NCBI RefSeq assembly: GCF_024753205.1
Contig: NZ_JANUGZ010000001.1
Span: forward strand, 806,001-870,000
From: Massilia aurea
GTDB lineage: Bacteria; Pseudomonadota; Gammaproteobacteria; Burkholderiales; Burkholderiaceae_D
DNA: 64,000 bases
Direction: 5' to 3'
Part shown: in pieces, positions 24,050-31,837 of the stretch
Position numbering within the stretch: position 1 is the first letter of the stretch
Layout of the letters: each line of letters opens with the position of its first letter
The notes under the pieces: model-generated
Told to the model about the DNA's origin: nothing
Database searches by the model: none
Seen by the model: only the letters and a program-made list of their open reading frames with translations
Program-made: the position numbers and the translations under genes

Positions 24050-26529
24050 TGGCCGCCGACCCGACGACCGATGGCTTGAGCGCCGCCGAGGCCGCGCACC
24101 GCATCGCCATGGACGGGCCAAACACGCTGGCCGAAACCGAACGGCGCACCTGGCGCCGCATCGTCACCGACAGCGCCCGCGAACCGATGTTCCTGCTGCT
24201 CGTGGGCGCGGCCCTGCTGTACCTGGCGCTGGGCCAGCTCGACGAAGGGCTGCTGCTGTGCCTGATGGTCGCCGTCAGCCTTGGCCTGGGCCTGTACCAG
24301 GAAGGCAAGACCGAGCGCGCACTGGCCGCGCTGCGCGACCTGGCCAGTCCGCGCGCGCACGTCCTGCGCGACGGCTGCTGGCACGTGATCGACAGCGCCG
24401 GGATCGTCGCTGGCGATCTCGTCGCCGTGCACGAAGGCGACCGCGTGCCGGCCGATGCCCACGTGCTCAACAGCACCGGACTGCAGGCCGACGAATCGCT
24501 GCTGACGGGCGAATCGATGCCGGTCGATAAGGACGCAACGGCCATGCTGTTTGCCGGGTCCCTGGTGCTGCAGGGCCACGCGATCGCCCGCGTGGCTGCC
24601 ACCGGCGGGCGCAGCCAGCTGGGCCGGATTGCCGCGTCACTGCAGTCGCTGCGGCCCGCGCCGTCCCCGCTGCAGCGCCAGAGCGCCGCGCTGGCGCGCG
24701 CCTTTGCCGTGCTGGGCATGGCGTTCAGCGTCGTCCTGGTGCTGGTCTATGGCCTCATGCGCGGCGACTGGCTGCAGGCGGTACTGGCCGGCATCGCGCT
24801 GGCCATGTCGATGCTGCCCGAAGAACTCGCGATCGTGATGACCGTGTTTCCCGCGATCGGCGCCTGGCGCCTGTCGCGGCAGCAGGTGTTGGTGCGGCGC
24901 CTGCCGGCGATCGAAACGCTGGGCGCCATCTCGGTCCTGTGCGTCGACAAGACCGGCACGCTGACGGCCAACCGGATGGACGTCGTGGCGCTGTACGCGC
25001 ACGGCGCGCGCCATCCGGTGATGGACGAACCCCTGCCGACCGCGCTGGCGCCGCTGCTTGAAACAGCCGTGCTGGCCAGTACTGCGACGGGCCCCGACCC
25101 GATCGACCGCGCCGTCCAGCGTCTTGGCGCGGCAAACCTGCCGCTCGCGCAGCGCCATCCGGACTGGTCGCTCGTGCACGAATATGGCGTGAGCGCGCAG
25201 CAACGGGCACTGGTGCAGGTGTGGCGGCGCCCCGACGGGGTCCTGATCGCAGCGGCCAAGGGCGCACCGGAAACCGTGCTGGGGTGGTGCAACGTTGATG
25301 CCGATGTTGATGCCAATGTCAGCGCCGGGCTGCTGGTCGCGGCGTCATCCATGGCGCAGGACGGCCTGCGCATGCTGGCGGTGGCGCAGGCCACCCTGCC
25401 CGACGCCAGCTGGCCCACCCGCGCTGCCGATATCCCGTTCGTACCAACCGGCCTGCTGGCCCTGGCCGACCCGCTGCGGCCCGAGATCCCCGCGTGCGTC
25501 GCGCGCTGCGTAGGGGCCGGCATCCGGGTGGTGATGATTACGGGCGACCATCCGGACACGGCGCGCGCCATCGCGCGGCAGGCTGGGCTGGCCGACATGC
25601 CAGTACTCACCGGCGCGGCGCTCGACGCGCTGGACGATGCCGCGCTGGATGCGCGCATCGGTGCTCTCAGTATTTGCGCGCGCATTGCCCCGACGCAGAA
25701 ACTGCGCCTGGTCCAGGCGTTCGCACGGAACGGCGCCACGGTTGGCATGACGGGGGACGGCGTCAATGACGCACCGGCACTCAAGGCCGCCCACGTGGGC
25801 ATCGCCATGGGTGGGCGCGGCACCGACGTGGCACGCGAGGCAGCGGCGCTGGTGCTGCTGGACGACCGCTTCGCGTCGATCGTCGATGCGATCGGCGCCG
25901 GCCGCCGAATCCACGACAACCTGCGCAAGTCGATCCGCTATGTCATTTCGATGCACGCACCGATTGCCGGCATGGCCATCCTGCCGATCCTTGCGGGCTG
26001 GCCGCCCCTGCTGTTTCCAATGCACATCGTGTTCATGGAATTGATCATCGATCCCGCCTGCACGCTGGTGTTCGAAAATGAGCCGGCGGTGCCCGGTGCG
26101 ATGCAGCGCCCGCCCCGCGATGCGCAGGCGCCGCTGTTTTCGCCCGGCGCTCTGGCCCGCACGCTAGCCATGGGCCTCGGCCCCCTGCTGGGGGTGGCCC
26201 TGGCGTATGGCTGGGCACTGGGCGCACTGGCACCGGCGCAGGCACGTGCCTTTGGCTTTACCACGCTGGTGTTTGCCAACCTGTCGCTGATTCTGGTCAA
26301 CCGCGCTGCTGGCGCGAGCCTGCTCGGTTCGCTGCGCCAGCCCAACCGGATCCTCTGGCTGGTCGTGGCGGCGGCCCTGGGTCTGCTGGCCCTGGCGCTG
26401 TACGTGCCGTGGCTGGCGGCGGTGTTCCAGTTTGCGGTGCTGGCACCGGCACTGGTCGCTGGCGCGGGCGTCGTTGGCCTGGCTAGCGCGCTGCTGCCGG
26501 CGCTGCTGATGCGGCGGCATGGACACTGA
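24049..26529 (+). CDS. P2A-like cation-transporting P-type ATPase
   Basis: An 826-residue ion pump, shorter than most calcium pumps but complete in core motifs: actuator T-G-E-S, TM4 M-L-P-E-E-L, phosphorylation site D-K-T-G-T-L-T, hinge T-G-D-G-V-N-D-A-P-A-L and TM6 E-L-I-I-D-P-A-C. PEEL in TM4 and the I-I-D-P-A region place it with calcium/manganese PMR1-like pumps; the ion is not certain. The start is the ATG at 24049, overlapping the usp stop by one base. Bacterial Usp-ATPase pairs under FNR/ANR control suggest a role in ion balance at low energy or low oxygen. Confidence 0.88.
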   Translation: MAADPTTDGLSAAEAAHRIAMDGPNTLAETERRTWRRIVTDSAREPMFLLLVGAALLYLALGQLDEGLLLCLMVAVSLGLGLYQEGKTERALAALRDLASPRAHVLRDGCWHVIDSAGIVAGDLVAVHEGDRVPADAHVLNSTGLQADESLLTGESMPVDKDATAMLFAGSLVLQGHAIARVAATGGRSQLGRIAASLQSLRPAPSPLQRQSAALARAFAVLGMAFSVVLVLVYGLMRGDWLQAVLAGIALAMSMLPEELAIVMTVFPAIGAWRLSRQQVLVRRLPAIETLGAISVLCVDKTGTLTANRMDVVALYAHGARHPVMDEPLPTALAPLLETAVLASTATGPDPIDRAVQRLGAANLPLAQRHPDWSLVHEYGVSAQQRALVQVWRRPDGVLIAAAKGAPETVLGWCNVDADVDANVSAGLLVAASSMAQDGLRMLAVAQATLPDASWPTRAADIPFVPTGLLALADPLRPEIPACVARCVGAGIRVVMITGDHPDTARAIARQAGLADMPVLTGAALDALDDAALDARIGALSICARIAPTQKLRLVQAFARNGATVGMTGDGVNDAPALKAAHVGIAMGGRGTDVAREAAALVLLDDRFASIVDAIGAGRRIHDNLRKSIRYVISMHAPIAGMAILPILAGWPPLLFPMHIVFMELIIDPACTLVFENEPAVPGAMQRPPRDAQAPLFSPGALARTLAMGLGPLLGVALAYGWALGALAPAQARAFGFTTLVFANLSLILVNRAAGASLLGSLRQPNRILWLVVAAALGLLALALYVPWLAAVFQFAVLAPALVAGAGVVGLASALLPALLMRRHGH

Positions 26530-26578
26530 CCAGCTCGCTGCACGTACAGATTTAGGTCAATAGCCAGTCGGTATTTTT

Positions 26579-26592
26579 TTGATGCAAATCAA
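26579..26592 (+). promoter_or_regulatory. FNR box before the GGDEF-fnr operon
   Basis: TTGATGCAAATCAA is a perfect FNR palindrome in an AT-rich stretch, centred about 105 bases before the GGDEF start. TAAAAT (26600-26605) lies too close for class II activation, so the box could activate from another start or repress. Since fnr is downstream, autoregulation is possible. Confidence 0.65.
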
Positions 26593-26690
26593 AAATCAAT
26601 AAAATAAGTGACCTCTTCAGCACCTTGATCTCGACGTAACCCGGCGATGGGCTTATTGTCAATACATTCAGCACACCAAGCCGGAACGTC

Positions 26691-27662
26691 ATGACATCCA
26701 CGCCAGCCATCCAACCAGCTTGCGCCAGCACTGCCGGGGAACTGGCGGCGTCCGTGTTCCACCACAGCCGCGACGCCATCATGATCACGGCCCTGGATGG
26801 CACGATCCTGGCCGTCAACCGCGCCTTTTGCACCATCACCGGGTACACCGAAGATGACGTGTGCGGCAAGAATCCGCGCATCCTCAAGTCGGGCGTGCAA
26901 GACCAGGCATTCTATGCGCGCATGTGGCAAGCGATCACCAGCCAGGGCTACTGGCAGGGCGAAGCCTGGAACCGGCGCAAGGATGGCACCCTGTTCGCCG
27001 AACGCCTGACGATCGTTGCGGTCCCGGGCGCTGACGGCAAGCCGCACCACTACATCGCCATGTTTGCCGATGTCACCAGCGCCAGCATGCAGCGCCGCCG
27101 TCTCGAAGAACGCGCCAACTACGACGCCCTGACCGGCCTGCCCAACCGCGTCCTGCTCGGCGAGCGGCTGGAACAGCTGCTGGCATGCGCACGTGAAGCC
27201 TCGTCCAGCGTGGCGCTGGCCTTTATCGACCTCGATGGTTTCAAGCAGGTCAATGACAGCATGGGCCATCCGGCCGGCGACCGCCTGCTGGCCAGCATCG
27301 CCCAGAACCTGCGCGCCGCACTGCGCGGGTCGGACACACTGGCGCGCTTTGGCGGCGACGAGTTCGTTGCTGCACTGCCCGGCATGCACGACGACGCGCT
27401 GCTGGCCGCCCTGCTCGCCCGCGTGGCCGTTGCTGCCCGAACGCCGATCGTCATCGATGGCAGGGCGATCTGCCTGTCAGCCAGTATCGGCGTCGCCGTG
27501 TTTCCGCACGATGGCACCACACCGGCGCAACTGATTGCCCATGCCGACGCCGCGATGTATACCGCCAAGCGTGAAGCGCGCGGTGGAACGCACCCCATCA
27601 ATGTTTCCGCAGCCAGCCCGGCAAGCGGAAAGCATCACCACCATGAGGTATTCCCACCATGA
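26691..27662 (+). CDS. PAS-GGDEF diguanylate cyclase
   Basis: A 323-residue cytoplasmic enzyme. The PAS domain (about 20-135) begins V-F-H-H-S-R-D-A-I-M-I-T-A-L-D-G-T-I-L-A-V-N, followed by a PAC-type end. The GGDEF domain (about 145-305) has D-A-L-T-G-L-P-N-R, an intact F-G-G-D-E-F, and R-G-S-D five residues before it as inhibitory site, so synthesis of c-di-GMP with product feedback is expected. The C-terminus is His-rich (H-H-H-H). Its stop overlaps the fnr start by 4 bases. Coupling with fnr and the upstream FNR box ties it to oxygen sensing. Confidence 0.9.
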   Translation: MTSTPAIQPACASTAGELAASVFHHSRDAIMITALDGTILAVNRAFCTITGYTEDDVCGKNPRILKSGVQDQAFYARMWQAITSQGYWQGEAWNRRKDGTLFAERLTIVAVPGADGKPHHYIAMFADVTSASMQRRRLEERANYDALTGLPNRVLLGERLEQLLACAREASSSVALAFIDLDGFKQVNDSMGHPAGDRLLASIAQNLRAALRGSDTLARFGGDEFVAALPGMHDDALLAALLARVAVAARTPIVIDGRAICLSASIGVAVFPHDGTTPAQLIAHADAAMYTAKREARGGTHPINVSAASPASGKHHHHEVFPP

Positions 27663-28429
27663 ATGCTCCGCTACGCATGCCCCTCGGTCCGGCCGCACCC
27701 GGGTTACGGGCGGACATGAAAGGCCAGTGCAGCGATTGCAACACGGGTGGTCTGTGTTTGGCCACCGGCCTGGACTCGGTCAGCAAGATGCGTTTCGATC
27801 GCCTAGTTGGCCAGCATCGCCGCATCGCTGGCGGCGACATGCTGTACCGGACCGGCCAGCCGCTGCACAGCCTGTACACCGTGCGCTGCGGCTTCTTCAA
27901 GACACGCCGTCGGGGTCCTGCAGGGGACCAGATCACCAGTTTCCCGATGACTGGCGAACTGCTGGGGCTGGAAGCGGTGGGCACGGGCATCCACCAGTCC
28001 GATGCGGTCGCGCTCGAGGACAGCATCGTGTGCGAACTGCCGTTCGCGGCGCTCGAACTTCTGTTCGAGGACATTCCCGGCCTGCATCGCCGGTTCTACC
28101 GCATGATGAGCTACGAAATCAACCGGCAGCAGCATCTGATGATCTTGCTTGGAAATATGCGGGCAGAGCAGCGGATGGCCACCTTTCTGATCGACATGGG
28201 GGCGGCGTACGCGTCGCGCGGTTACTCTCCCGTGCGATTCCAGCTGCGCATGTCGCGTGAAGACATCGGCAGCTATCTTGGGCTGACCATCGAAAGCATC
28301 AGCCGCCTGCTGGCCCGCTTTACCAAGCTGGGGCTGATCACGGTCAACAAGCGTGCCATCGTCCTGAACGATCCGCAGCGGATTGCCGAGATGGCAAGCG
28401 GTTTCTCGCCCTGCAGCCCGATGGTCTGA
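27659..28429 (+). CDS. fnr: FNR/ANR-type oxygen-sensing transcriptional regulator
   Basis: A 256-residue Crp/Fnr-family regulator. The N-terminal C24-x2-C27-x5-C33 plus C125 match the four [4Fe-4S] ligands of FNR. A cAMP-binding-like beta-roll (about 45-130), a dimer helix (about 140-170) and a helix-turn-helix follow. The recognition helix I-E-S-I-S-R-L-L (E212, S215, R216) is the FNR E-x-x-S-R pattern that reads TTGAT half-sites. It should be active when oxygen is low. The ATG overlaps the GGDEF stop. Several TTGAT-type boxes nearby make it the obvious local regulator, though the genome may hold other paralogues. Confidence 0.92.
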   Translation: MNAPLRMPLGPAAPGLRADMKGQCSDCNTGGLCLATGLDSVSKMRFDRLVGQHRRIAGGDMLYRTGQPLHSLYTVRCGFFKTRRRGPAGDQITSFPMTGELLGLEAVGTGIHQSDAVALEDSIVCELPFAALELLFEDIPGLHRRFYRMMSYEINRQQHLMILLGNMRAEQRMATFLIDMGAAYASRGYSPVRFQLRMSREDIGSYLGLTIESISRLLARFTKLGLITVNKRAIVLNDPQRIAEMASGFSPCSPMV

Positions 28430-28459
28430 CTGGAAGTGCGCCAGGGCACGCTGGCGGTT

Positions 28460-28473
28460 TTGATGCACGTCAT
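28460..28473 (+). promoter_or_regulatory. ANR-type box for the adh-usp-hemerythrin-like operon
   Basis: TTGATGCACGTCAT differs from the ANR consensus at the last base only. It lies 31 bases after the fnr stop, centred about 108 bases before the dehydrogenase start. The same variant end (GTCAT) occurs before usp-phaC. Confidence 0.55.
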
Positions 28474-28574
28474 GGATTTTGCGAACCCTCCCCGTCATCC
28501 TTGTGAACGACACGACCGAGCGGCACGCCGTTGCCGACAGCGCGACAGCAAGCACGAAGACACCGGAGGTTTTC

Positions 28575-29630
28575 ATGAGCATGATGAACGCAGCAGTCTT
28601 CACCGGCTCCGGCCGCATCATCCTGGACCGCAAACCCGTTCCGGTCGCCGGGCCGGGCGAAGCCGTCATCAAGATCACGCTGACGACGATCTGCGGCACC
28701 GATGTCCATATCCTGAAAGGCGAGTATCCCGTCAAGCCGGGCCTGACGATCGGGCACGAGCCAGTTGGCACGATCCATGAACTGGGCCCGGGCGTGACGG
28801 GTTACCAGATTGGCCAGCGCGTGGTCGTGGGCGCCATCACGCCGTGTGGCCAGTGCCATACCTGCCTGGACGGGCGCCAGTCGCAGTGCGGCGGCCACGC
28901 CATCGGCGGCTGGCGCTTCGGCAACACGATCGACGGCTGCCAGGCCGAGTACCTGAAGGTCCCGTTTGCGATGGCCAACCTCGCGCCGATTCCCGACGGC
29001 CTGACCGATGAGCAAGTGCTGATGTGCCCCGATATCATGAGCACCGGATTTGGCGGCGCCGAACACGGCGGCATCCGACTGGGCGATACGGTCGCCATTT
29101 TCGCGCAGGGCCCCATCGGCCTGTGCGCCACCGCCGGTGCCCGGCTGCGCGGCGCCAGTTGCATCATTGCTGTCGACGCCGTCCCGGAGCGCCTGAAGAT
29201 GGCCCGGCATTTGGGGGCCGATCACACCATTGATTACCGCGAAACCGACCCGGTCGGCGAAATCATGCGGCTGACCGGTGGCCAGGGCGTCGATGTTGCG
29301 ATTGAAGCGCTCGGCACCCAGCAGACGTTCGAGAACTGCCTGCGCGCCCTCAAACCGGGCGGCACCTTGTCGAGCCTGGGCGTGTACTCCGGCAAGCTGT
29401 CGCTGCCGATCGACGCCTTTGCGGCCGGGCTGGCCGACCAGTCGCTGGTCACCACGCTGTGCCCCGGCGGCAAGGAGCGCATGCGCCGTCTGATGGCCAT
29501 CGTCGCCTCCGGCCGCCTTGATTTGCAACCGATGATCACGCACCGCTTCCGGCTCGAGCAGATCGAAGAAGCGTACGACCTGTTTGCCAACGGGCGCGAC
29601 GGCGTGCTGAAGGTGGCGATCACGCCTTGA
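28575..29630 (+). CDS. Zinc-dependent medium-chain alcohol dehydrogenase
   Basis: A 351-residue NAD(P)-dependent oxidoreductase. GGAGG supports the ATG at 28575; the frame open from 28479 lacks it. Catalytic zinc ligands are seen in T-I-C-G-T-D-V-H and G-H-E-P. The structural zinc cysteines form C-x2-C-x2-C-x7-C (C-G-Q-C-H-T-C ... Q-S-Q-C). The dinucleotide fold has A-Q-G-P-I-G in place of the usual G-x-G-x-x-G. It resembles fermentative secondary-alcohol/isopropanol-type enzymes; the substrate is not proven. An ANR-type box and a Usp gene 60 bases downstream suggest a redox-balancing role at low oxygen. Confidence 0.88.
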   Translation: MSMMNAAVFTGSGRIILDRKPVPVAGPGEAVIKITLTTICGTDVHILKGEYPVKPGLTIGHEPVGTIHELGPGVTGYQIGQRVVVGAITPCGQCHTCLDGRQSQCGGHAIGGWRFGNTIDGCQAEYLKVPFAMANLAPIPDGLTDEQVLMCPDIMSTGFGGAEHGGIRLGDTVAIFAQGPIGLCATAGARLRGASCIIAVDAVPERLKMARHLGADHTIDYRETDPVGEIMRLTGGQGVDVAIEALGTQQTFENCLRALKPGGTLSSLGVYSGKLSLPIDAFAAGLADQSLVTTLCPGGKERMRRLMAIVASGRLDLQPMITHRFRLEQIEEAYDLFANGRDGVLKVAITP

Positions 29631-29690
29631 GAACCGGCCCGCCCGACCATGTTCGCCACGTCACCCACCAAGGGGAAAGCCATGTCCTAC

Positions 29691-30524
29691 CAATCGATTC
29701 TCGTCCACGCGTGCCAGCCAGAACTGGCACAAGCACGCTACCGGCTGGCAGCGGCAATCGCGCTGGCCGAAGGGACGCGCCTGACCGGCATCGCTCTCTC
29801 GGGCGCGATCGAATTCATCGTCCGTTGCAGCGCTGCCGCTGGCGTCGCGCCCATCGGCCCGGACGACTACAACTTCCTGACCGACAACGCGAAACGGACG
29901 CTGACGGACTTCGAGCACGCGGTACGCGCCGCAGGCGTCATACCGTTGGAAAGCAAGCTCAGCGATGAATCGGCCATCCGCGCCTTGCCGCTGGAGGCCC
30001 GCTATTGCGATCTGCTGATGATCGGCCAGGTCACCCACCCCGATGCGATCCTGGCCGACGATTACTCGCTGGCGCGCACTATTCTCATCCATGCGCCCTG
30101 CCCGGTCATGGTGGTGCCGTCCACGACCGCTGTCACCAGGGTGCCCGTCCGGCCCCTGATCGCCTGGGACGGCAGCATGGAGGCGAGCCGGGCCGTGCGC
30201 GCCGCCCTGCCGCTGCTGCGCCGCGCGGGCAGCGTGACGGCAGTGTGCTTTCACCCGCAGAAATACAGTGGCGCTCAAGTCCAGGCGGGCACCCAGCTTG
30301 CCACCTACCTGGCGGGTCACGGCATCGACGTCGAGATTCTGACGCCAGCGCCGGCACCAACCGGCAACATCGGCGAGGCGCTGCTCGGGCTGGCCGCCAC
30401 AGGGGCGCACGACCTGATCGTCATGGGCAACTTCGGGCATTCGCGCTTCCGCGAGCTGGTGCTGGGGGGCGTCACTGAAACCGTGCTGGCCGGTACGGTC
30501 GTGCCCATGCTGACAAGCCACTAG
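29691..30524 (+). CDS. Universal stress protein with two Usp domains (second copy)
   Basis: A 277-residue tandem Usp. ATG 29691 follows AAGGGGAAAG; the open frame from 29649 is not supported. It starts M-S-Y-Q-S-I-L-V-H-A and the second domain starts near R-P-L-I-A-W-D-G-S-M-E-A-S-R-A-V. The end I-V-M-G-N-F-G-H-S-R-F-R-E-L-V-L-G-G-V-T parallels the tandem Usp at 23234-24049, pointing to duplication. It sits 60 bases after the dehydrogenase and about 100 before the hemerythrin-like gene, probably one operon. Confidence 0.9.
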   Translation, partial: QSILVHACQPELAQARYRLAAAIALAEGTRLTGIALSGAIEFIVRCSAAAGVAPIGPDDYNFLTDNAKRTLTDFEHAVRAAGVIPLESKLSDESAIRALPLEARYCDLLMIGQVTHPDAILADDYSLARTILIHAPCPVMVVPSTTAVTRVPVRPLIAWDGSMEASRAVRAALPLLRRAGSVTAVCFHPQKYSGAQVQAGTQLATYLAGHGIDVEILTPAPAPTGNIGEALLGLAATGAHDLIVMGNFGHSRFRELVLGGVTETVLAGTVVPMLTSH

Positions 30525-30626
30525 TCACACGCGGTCTCCCGCAGCAGCACCGGCGTCGCGCCGGTCGCCGGCGACTATTCGCACCCGCAGACATTCTTCG
30601 TGTTTCCACCCGGCCAAGGAGCCTTC

Positions 30627-31034
30627 ATGCACACCCTCACTGCCGACGAAGCGGCGCACGCCCTCGGTACTGCCCTTCGGCACACGCACACGCAATTGTG
30701 CCGCCAGATCGATGCGCTGGCAGCACAGCCTGAAGCGTCCTTCGCAGCCGGCTGGACCGACCTGGTAGCAGGGACCGAAACGGCCTTCCGGGATGAAGAG
30801 CGTGTGATGGAGGAGGTCCGGTATGCCGGACTGGCGGAGCACCGGGCCGAGAATGCCTGCATTCTCAGCGCGCTGCATCACGTATCGCCGCGCGTCGATG
30901 ACGGCGACCACGGCATTGGGCGCGAGGTATTGTCGGCACTGGCGGCCATCATCTCGTCGCACCGGTGCGGCGTCAGGATCCGGCCGCTGGCCGCCGTGCA
31001 ATTGCGTGCGTATCAGCCGCCGCTCTGTGGCTGA
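30627..31034 (+). CDS. Hemerythrin-like protein with an incomplete iron site
   Basis: A 135-residue helical protein. ATG 30627 follows AAGGAG, so the nine-residue longer frame is not needed. The order L-R-H-T-H-T-Q-L, then T-A-F-R-D-E-E-R-V-M-E-E-V-x-Y-A-G-L-A-E-H-R-A-E-N, is that of bacteriohemerythrin (H-F-x-x-E-E-x-x-M ... Y-x-x-x-x-x-H-x-x-x-H). Here the His before F is Ala and the second His of H-x-x-x-H is Asn, and the final H-x-x-x-x-D is not clear. A normal di-iron, oxygen-binding centre is therefore doubtful. Context (adh-usp, ANR-type box) fits a hemerythrin relative. Assignment is moderate. Confidence 0.6.
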   Translation: MHTLTADEAAHALGTALRHTHTQLCRQIDALAAQPEASFAAGWTDLVAGTETAFRDEERVMEEVRYAGLAEHRAENACILSALHHVSPRVDDGDHGIGREVLSALAAIISSHRCGVRIRPLAAVQLRAYQPPLCG

Positions 31035-31078
31035 AGCGCTGGGTCGCGCCGAAATCGACAGTATCGTCTGTACAAACG

Positions 31079-31103
31079 CAAAACGGGCCCCGAAGGGGCC
31101 CGT
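31079..31103 (-). terminator. Rho-independent terminator of the tRNA array
   Basis: ACGGGCCCC (31083-31091) and GGGGCCCGT (31095-31103) form a perfect 9-base stem over a 3-base loop. On the minus strand the stem is followed by TTTTGCGTTT. It lies 11 bases past the tRNA-Cys 3' end. It may also stop rightward transcripts, but no T-run is present on that side. Confidence 0.85.
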
Positions 31104-31114
31104 GCGATACGTTC

Positions 31115-31188
31115 TGGAGGCGAGGATCGGAGTCGAACCGACCTAGACGGCTTTGCAGGCCGCTGCATAACCGCTTTGCTACCTCGCC
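31115..31188 (-). tRNA. cysT: tRNA-Cys (anticodon GCA)
   Basis: A 74-base tRNA read on the minus strand: acceptor GGCGAGG/CCTCGCC, anticodon loop C-C-T-GCA-A-A-G, T-loop GGTTCGACTCC, encoded CCA. It is the last gene of the pgsA-tRNA array, as in the E. coli uvrC-pgsA-glyW-cysT order. Confidence 0.97.
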
Positions 31189-31266
31189 AGAGGATTTGAT
31201 GCGCTTGCCTGATGCGGGCGGTTATGCACCGCATCGACAAGGGAAGAATGGATCTTCCTGGAATTC

Positions 31267-31342
31267 TGGAGCGGGAGAAGAGGCTCGAACTCTCGACCTC
31301 AACCTTGGCAAGGTTGCGCTCTACCAACTGAGCTACTCCCGC
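31267..31342 (-). tRNA. tRNA-Gly (anticodon GCC), copy 4 in transcription order
   Basis: 76 bases on the minus strand: acceptor GCGGGAG/CTCCCGC, anticodon loop C-T-T-GCC-A-A-G, T-arm GAGTTCGAGCCTC-type, encoded CCA. Identical to the three other copies. Confidence 0.97.
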
Positions 31343-31379
31343 TGGGGAGTACTACGTTACTACGCCATTTGCAAGACAC

Positions 31380-31455
31380 TGGAGCGGGAGAAGAGGCTCG
31401 AACTCTCGACCTCAACCTTGGCAAGGTTGCGCTCTACCAACTGAGCTACTCCCGC
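31380..31455 (-). tRNA. tRNA-Gly (anticodon GCC), copy 3
   Basis: Same 76-base gene as its neighbours, with encoded CCA. The spacer to the previous copy is 37 bases and unrelated in sequence to the other spacers. Confidence 0.97.
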
Positions 31456-31531
31456 TTAGAGCCATGCAATTACTGATCACATCTACTGCTTTATTACGCC
31501 AATGCTACGTTCTGCAACAACCAGCCGAAAC

Positions 31532-31607
31532 TGGAGCGGGAGAAGAGGCTCGAACTCTCGACCTCAACCTTGGCAAGGTTGCGCTCTACCAACTGAGCTA
31601 CTCCCGC
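31532..31607 (-). tRNA. tRNA-Gly (anticodon GCC), copy 2
   Basis: Same 76-base gene with encoded CCA. The spacer to copy 3 is 76 bases. Confidence 0.97.
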
Positions 31608-31674
31608 GTACAGAACAACGATTATGACAGGTTTCAGACGTTTTTCCAAGATCGCGTGCCAACTTTGCAATCTT

Positions 31675-31750
31675 TGGAGCGGGAGAAGAGGCTCGAACTC
31701 TCGACCTCAACCTTGGCAAGGTTGCGCTCTACCAACTGAGCTACTCCCGC
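31675..31750 (-). tRNA. tRNA-Gly (anticodon GCC), copy 1
   Basis: Same 76-base gene with encoded CCA, nearest to pgsA (87 bases after its stop). It may be transcribed with pgsA or from its own promoter; none was identified. Confidence 0.97.
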
Positions 31751-31837
31751 TTCGTCTTTCAATCTGTCGCGTTGTTGTCGCAACAGGCAGGCATTATAGA
31801 GATTCTATTCCGTACGTCAAGGATGCCCGGAAACTAA

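Noticed and set aside
31267..31750. Four regular repeats resembling a CRISPR array
   Set aside because: Each repeat is a full 76-base tRNA-Gly with cloverleaf and CCA; spacers vary in length and no cas gene is present.
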